Source of the DNA: Winogradskyella haliclonae
GTDB taxonomy: Bacteria; Bacteroidota; Bacteroidia; Flavobacteriales; Flavobacteriaceae
Assembly (NCBI RefSeq): GCF_014635865.1
Contig: NZ_BMDQ01000002.1
Coordinates: 124,001-188,000, forward strand
Length of the DNA: 64,000 nucleotides
Direction: 5' to 3'
Part shown: one piece after another, positions 61,092 through 64,000 of the stretch
Layout: each line of letters begins with the position of its first letter
Position numbering within the stretch: the stretch's first letter is position 1
Notes under the pieces: generated by a model
Databases searched by the model: none
Seen by the model: the letters and a program-made list of their open reading frames with translations, nothing else
What the model was told of the DNA's origin: nothing
Program-made: the position numbers and the translations under genes

Positions 61092-63092
61092 ATGTCTAAC
61101 CCAACAATGAAATCTATAAATTATGACAGAGCTTCTCTAAGTGACGAGACGCTAATTCAGTTATATTACAACATGCTAAGACCGCGTTTAATAGAAGAGA
61201 AGATGCTTATTCTATTAAGACAAGGCAAAATATCTAAATGGTTTTCTGGTATTGGACAAGAGGCAATTTCCGTCGGTTTAACAATGGCATTAGATAAGGA
61301 AGAATATATACTACCAATGCATCGTAATCTTGGTGTTTTTACGACAAGAGAGATTCCATTATTTCGATTGTTTTGCCAATGGCAAGGAAAAGCTAGTGGA
61401 TTTACAAATGGACGTGACCGTTCTTTTCATTTTGGCACACAGGAGTATCATATTGTTGGAATGATTTCGCATTTGGGACCACAACTTGGGGTTGCAGATG
61501 GCATTGCTTTAGCTAATTTATTGAAAAAAAATAATAAGGTAACTGCAGTTTTTACTGGAGAAGGCGGCACTAGTGAAGGAGATTTTCATGAAGCATTGAA
61601 TGTGGCTTCTGTATGGCAATTGCCAGTACTATTTTGTATTGAAAATAATGGTTATGGCTTATCTACACCAACTGCTGAGCAATACAATTGTGAGCATTTA
61701 GCAGATAGAGGCATAGGTTATGGAATGGAATCTCATATTATTGATGGTAATAATATTACAGAAGTCTATACAAAAGTTTCTGAATTGGTCGAAGACATTC
61801 GTCAGAATCCACGTCCAGTACTACTAGAATTTAAAACGTTTAGAATGCGTGGTCATGAAGAGGCGAGTGGTACAAAATATGTTCCTCAAGAGTTAATGGA
61901 CCATTGGGCTGCAAAAGATCCGCTAGAAAATTACCAAGAGTATTTGAAAACTCTAGGTGTTTTGACTGAAGAAAAAGTGCAGGAGTTTAACGATAAAATT
62001 AAAGCAGAAATCAATACTGCATTAGATCAAGCTTATGCTGAAGAAAAAATAACCCCAAATTTGAGTACTGAATTAAATGATGTATATAAAACATTTGTAT
62101 ATCAAGAAGTTAATAAAAATACAAAAACTAAAGAACTTCGATTGATTGATGCAATTTCTGAAGGTTTAAAGCAATCTATGGAACGTCATGATGACTTAGT
62201 GATTATGGGTCAAGATATCGCTGAATATGGCGGCGTTTTTAAAATTACTGATGGCTTTGTTGAGCAATTTGGAAAAGGCAGAGTGCGTAACACACCGATT
62301 TGTGAATCTGCAATAGTTGAAGCTGGAATGGGATTATCTATCGCAGGAATGAAAGCTATTGTAGAAATGCAATTTGCTGACTTTGTGAGTTCTGGTTTTA
62401 ATCCAATAGTTAATTATCTAGCTAAGTCTCATTATCGTTGGAATCAACAAGCAGATGTTGTAGTGCGAATGCCATGTGGAGCAGGTGTTGCAGCTGGGCC
62501 ATTTCATTCACAAACTAACGAAGCCTGGTTTACCAAGACGCCAGGTCTAAAAGTAGTATATCCTGCTTTTCCAGCTGACGCTAAAGGCCTGTTAATCACA
62601 GCAATTAATGACCCAAATCCTGTATTATTTTTTGAACACAAAGCCTTATATAGAAGTATACGTCAAGAAGTACCTAGCGATTATTATACCTTACCTCTTG
62701 GTAAAGCATCACTTTTAAGAAAAGGCAACAATATTACCATAATTACTTATGGTGCTGGCGTGCATTGGGCTTTAGATGTTCTAGAAAACAATGCTGACAT
62801 CTCTGCTGACTTAATTGATTTGCGTTCATTGCAGCCCATGGATAAAGAAGCAATAATTAACTCTGTAAAGAAAACCAATAAAGCCATTATACTTCAAGAA
62901 GATTCTATGTTTGGCGGTATAGCGAGTGACTTATCAGCTATGCTTATGGAAGAATGTTTTGAATACTTGGATGCTCCTGTAAAGCGTGTAGCGAGTTTAG
63001 AAACACCAATCCCTTTTGATAGCCAATTAGAACAACAGTATTTGGCAAAAGACAGATTCCTTGAATCCTTATTAGAATTAATAAGCTATTGA
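61092..63092 (+). CDS. Branched-chain 2-oxoacid dehydrogenase E1, alpha and beta parts fused
   Basis: 666 aa. Residues about 20-330 are the thiamine-diphosphate alpha part: GIGQEAISVGL near residue 56, FTGEGGTSEGDFHEALN near 155 (diphosphate-binding motif) and CIENNGYGLSTPT. Residues about 345-660 are the beta part: GQDIAEYGGVFKIT near residue 376, RVRNTPICESAIVEAGMG near 397 and HSQTNEAWFTKTPGLKVVYPA near 478. In many bacteria the two parts are separate genes; the fused form is common in Bacteroidota. It decarboxylates 2-oxoacids from valine, leucine and isoleucine and passes the acyl group to an E2 that is not encoded here. Confidence 0.94.
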   Translation: MSNPTMKSINYDRASLSDETLIQLYYNMLRPRLIEEKMLILLRQGKISKWFSGIGQEAISVGLTMALDKEEYILPMHRNLGVFTTREIPLFRLFCQWQGKASGFTNGRDRSFHFGTQEYHIVGMISHLGPQLGVADGIALANLLKKNNKVTAVFTGEGGTSEGDFHEALNVASVWQLPVLFCIENNGYGLSTPTAEQYNCEHLADRGIGYGMESHIIDGNNITEVYTKVSELVEDIRQNPRPVLLEFKTFRMRGHEEASGTKYVPQELMDHWAAKDPLENYQEYLKTLGVLTEEKVQEFNDKIKAEINTALDQAYAEEKITPNLSTELNDVYKTFVYQEVNKNTKTKELRLIDAISEGLKQSMERHDDLVIMGQDIAEYGGVFKITDGFVEQFGKGRVRNTPICESAIVEAGMGLSIAGMKAIVEMQFADFVSSGFNPIVNYLAKSHYRWNQQADVVVRMPCGAGVAAGPFHSQTNEAWFTKTPGLKVVYPAFPADAKGLLITAINDPNPVLFFEHKALYRSIRQEVPSDYYTLPLGKASLLRKGNNITIITYGAGVHWALDVLENNADISADLIDLRSLQPMDKEAIINSVKKTNKAIILQEDSMFGGIASDLSAMLMEECFEYLDAPVKRVASLETPIPFDSQLEQQYLAKDRFLESLLELISY

Positions 63093-63163
63093 TTTTAACT
63101 TTTCTTACAAAAAAATAGCATACAATTTCTGTATATTTAAAGTCAATTCAATTCAGTTAAAAA

Positions 63164-64000
63164 ATGAAAAATATAAGTTACGCTATAGTTGTACTATTTG
63201 TAGTATTCAGCTGTAAAGAAAATGAGATGAGCAATGATTATACGTCTATTGATGTCCCAGTTGCAGAAAAAACACCTAAAGCGCTCACAGCTCATGGCGA
63301 TACACGTGTAGACGATTATTTTTGGATGCGTTTAACTGATGAGCAAAAAAATGCTGAGACTCCAGATAAACAAACTCAAAAAGTGTTGAGCTATCTAGGG
63401 GATGAGAATAGTTACAAGAAAGAAGTTTTAAAGCATACAGAGGATTTACAAGAGAACTTATATAATGAGATTGTTGGGCGTATAAAAAAGGATGATCAAT
63501 CAGTCCCTTATAATGATAATGGATATTCTTATTACACAAGGTTTGAAGATGGAATGGATTATGCCTTGTATTGTAGAAAAAAACTTGAAGAAGGTAGTAA
63601 AGAGGAAATTATTCTTAATGGGCCTGCAATGGCTGAAGGTTATTCGTATTACGGTATAGCAAGTCGTTCTATTAGTCAAAATAATAATATAATGGCTTTT
63701 GGGATTGATACGGTTTCGAGAAGACGCTATAATATTTACTTTAAAGATTTAAATTCTGGTAAAATGTTATCAGATCAATTGAACAATACTACAGGAAGTG
63801 TTGCTTGGGCTAATGATAATAAAACGGTCTTTTATACTTCAAAAGACCCAGTAACTTTAAGAGCTAACAAAATATATAGACATGTCTTAGGTACAAAACA
63901 ATCTGCTGATGAGTTGATTTTTGAAGAAGTCGATGATACCTTTAGTTGCTTTGTTTATAAATCTAGATCTGATGCTTATATTATGATTGGTAGTTCTCAA
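63164..64000 (+). CDS. Oligopeptidase B-like S9A peptidase, 5' part only
   Basis: 279 codons from the ATG at 63164 to the right edge, open throughout. The start has a lipoprotein signal with V-F-S-C and Cys17. The next part, PVAEKTPKALTAHGDTRVDDYFWMRL, is the N-terminal mark of the prolyl oligopeptidase family; its continuation (YLGDENSYKKEVLKH and then FYTSKDPVTLRANKIY) matches the beta-propeller of oligopeptidase B/PtrB. The catalytic alpha/beta-hydrolase domain lies outside the window. A near-consensus -10 (TATATTTA, 63132-63139) precedes it. Confidence 0.88.
   Translation, partial: MKNISYAIVVLFVVFSCKENEMSNDYTSIDVPVAEKTPKALTAHGDTRVDDYFWMRLTDEQKNAETPDKQTQKVLSYLGDENSYKKEVLKHTEDLQENLYNEIVGRIKKDDQSVPYNDNGYSYYTRFEDGMDYALYCRKKLEEGSKEEIILNGPAMAEGYSYYGIASRSISQNNNIMAFGIDTVSRRRYNIYFKDLNSGKMLSDQLNNTTGSVAWANDNKTVFYTSKDPVTLRANKIYRHVLGTKQSADELIFEEVDDTFSCFVYKSRSDAYIMIGSSQ

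Noticed and set aside
1..64000. tRNA, rRNA, CRISPR array, insertion sequence, phage or defence genes
   Set aside because: I looked through the spacers on both strands and the gene products and saw no candidate. A covariance-model scan would be decisive for small RNAs.

Overview
The window looks like a stretch of a Flavobacteriaceae (Bacteroidota) chromosome. The reasons are its low GC content by eye, many copies of the Bacteroidota -10 element TAnnTTTG a few tens of bases upstream of genes, several TTG starts, poor Shine-Dalgarno sequences, and gene families typical of the group: BshA, a fused branched-chain 2-oxoacid dehydrogenase E1, a GH3/beta-lactamase-fold fusion, TIGR02757, DUF1835 and a flavobacterial LptD. 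I cannot name the genus. I see no tRNA, rRNA, CRISPR array, insertion sequence or prophage, so this is mainly a housekeeping region with dense, often overlapping operons.

Layout: 1-3240 holds a cut lipoprotein, an XRE regulator and an M14 peptidase diverging from a palindrome-rich spacer, then Lrp/AsnC and DinB genes. 3237-9486 holds uvrA coupled to a small membrane-protein gene, an ECF sigma factor with a tiny downstream gene, a lipoprotein, a cysteine-free endonuclease III homologue and a Bcp peroxiredoxin. 9552-17611 holds a conserved 483-aa protein of unknown function, a metallo-beta-lactamase-fold phosphodiesterase, and a tight minus-strand operon (BatA-like vWA protein, degenerate dihydroorotase, Tic20/DUF4870-like protein, carboxylesterase), preceded by a glycosyltransferase fusion. 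17708-32096 is rich in envelope functions: M61 and S10 peptidases, TIGR02757, DUF1801, RidA, LptD, a SPOR amidase, MlaD and a split Fe-S oxidoreductase operon. 32212-43836 holds SerB, the GH3/beta-lactamase-fold fusion, BshA, a beta-barrel protein, a large FAD/Fe-S dehydrogenase, an LpxH-like phosphatase and chorismate synthase. 43890-52676 holds an AsmA-like protein, a DAACS symporter and a four-gene operon (GshB-like ATP-grasp ligase, rhodanese fusion, N-formylglutamate amidohydrolase, DUF1704 metallopeptidase). 52946-64000 holds a DCC thiol oxidoreductase, MutS2 without an Smr domain, Ung, a six-gene minus-strand operon led by an isopenicillin-N-synthase-like oxygenase, the E1 gene and the start of an oligopeptidase.

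Three themes link the genes. DNA repair: UvrA, Nth-like, Ung, MutS2 and possibly TIGR02757. Envelope building and recycling: LptD, LpxH-like, MlaD, AsmA-like, the amidase and the GH3 fusion. Thiol and redox chemistry: BshA, Bcp, DinB, DCC and rhodanese. The best candidate for an undescribed system is the operon at 48479-52676. It pairs an ATP-grasp ligase with a DUF1704 (MATCAP-type) metallopeptidase, which suggests an add/remove peptide-modification cycle; that function is inference. A second candidate is the oxygenase / SUI1 / DUF1835 / nucleoside phosphorylase / signal-less binding-protein operon at 56321-60941.
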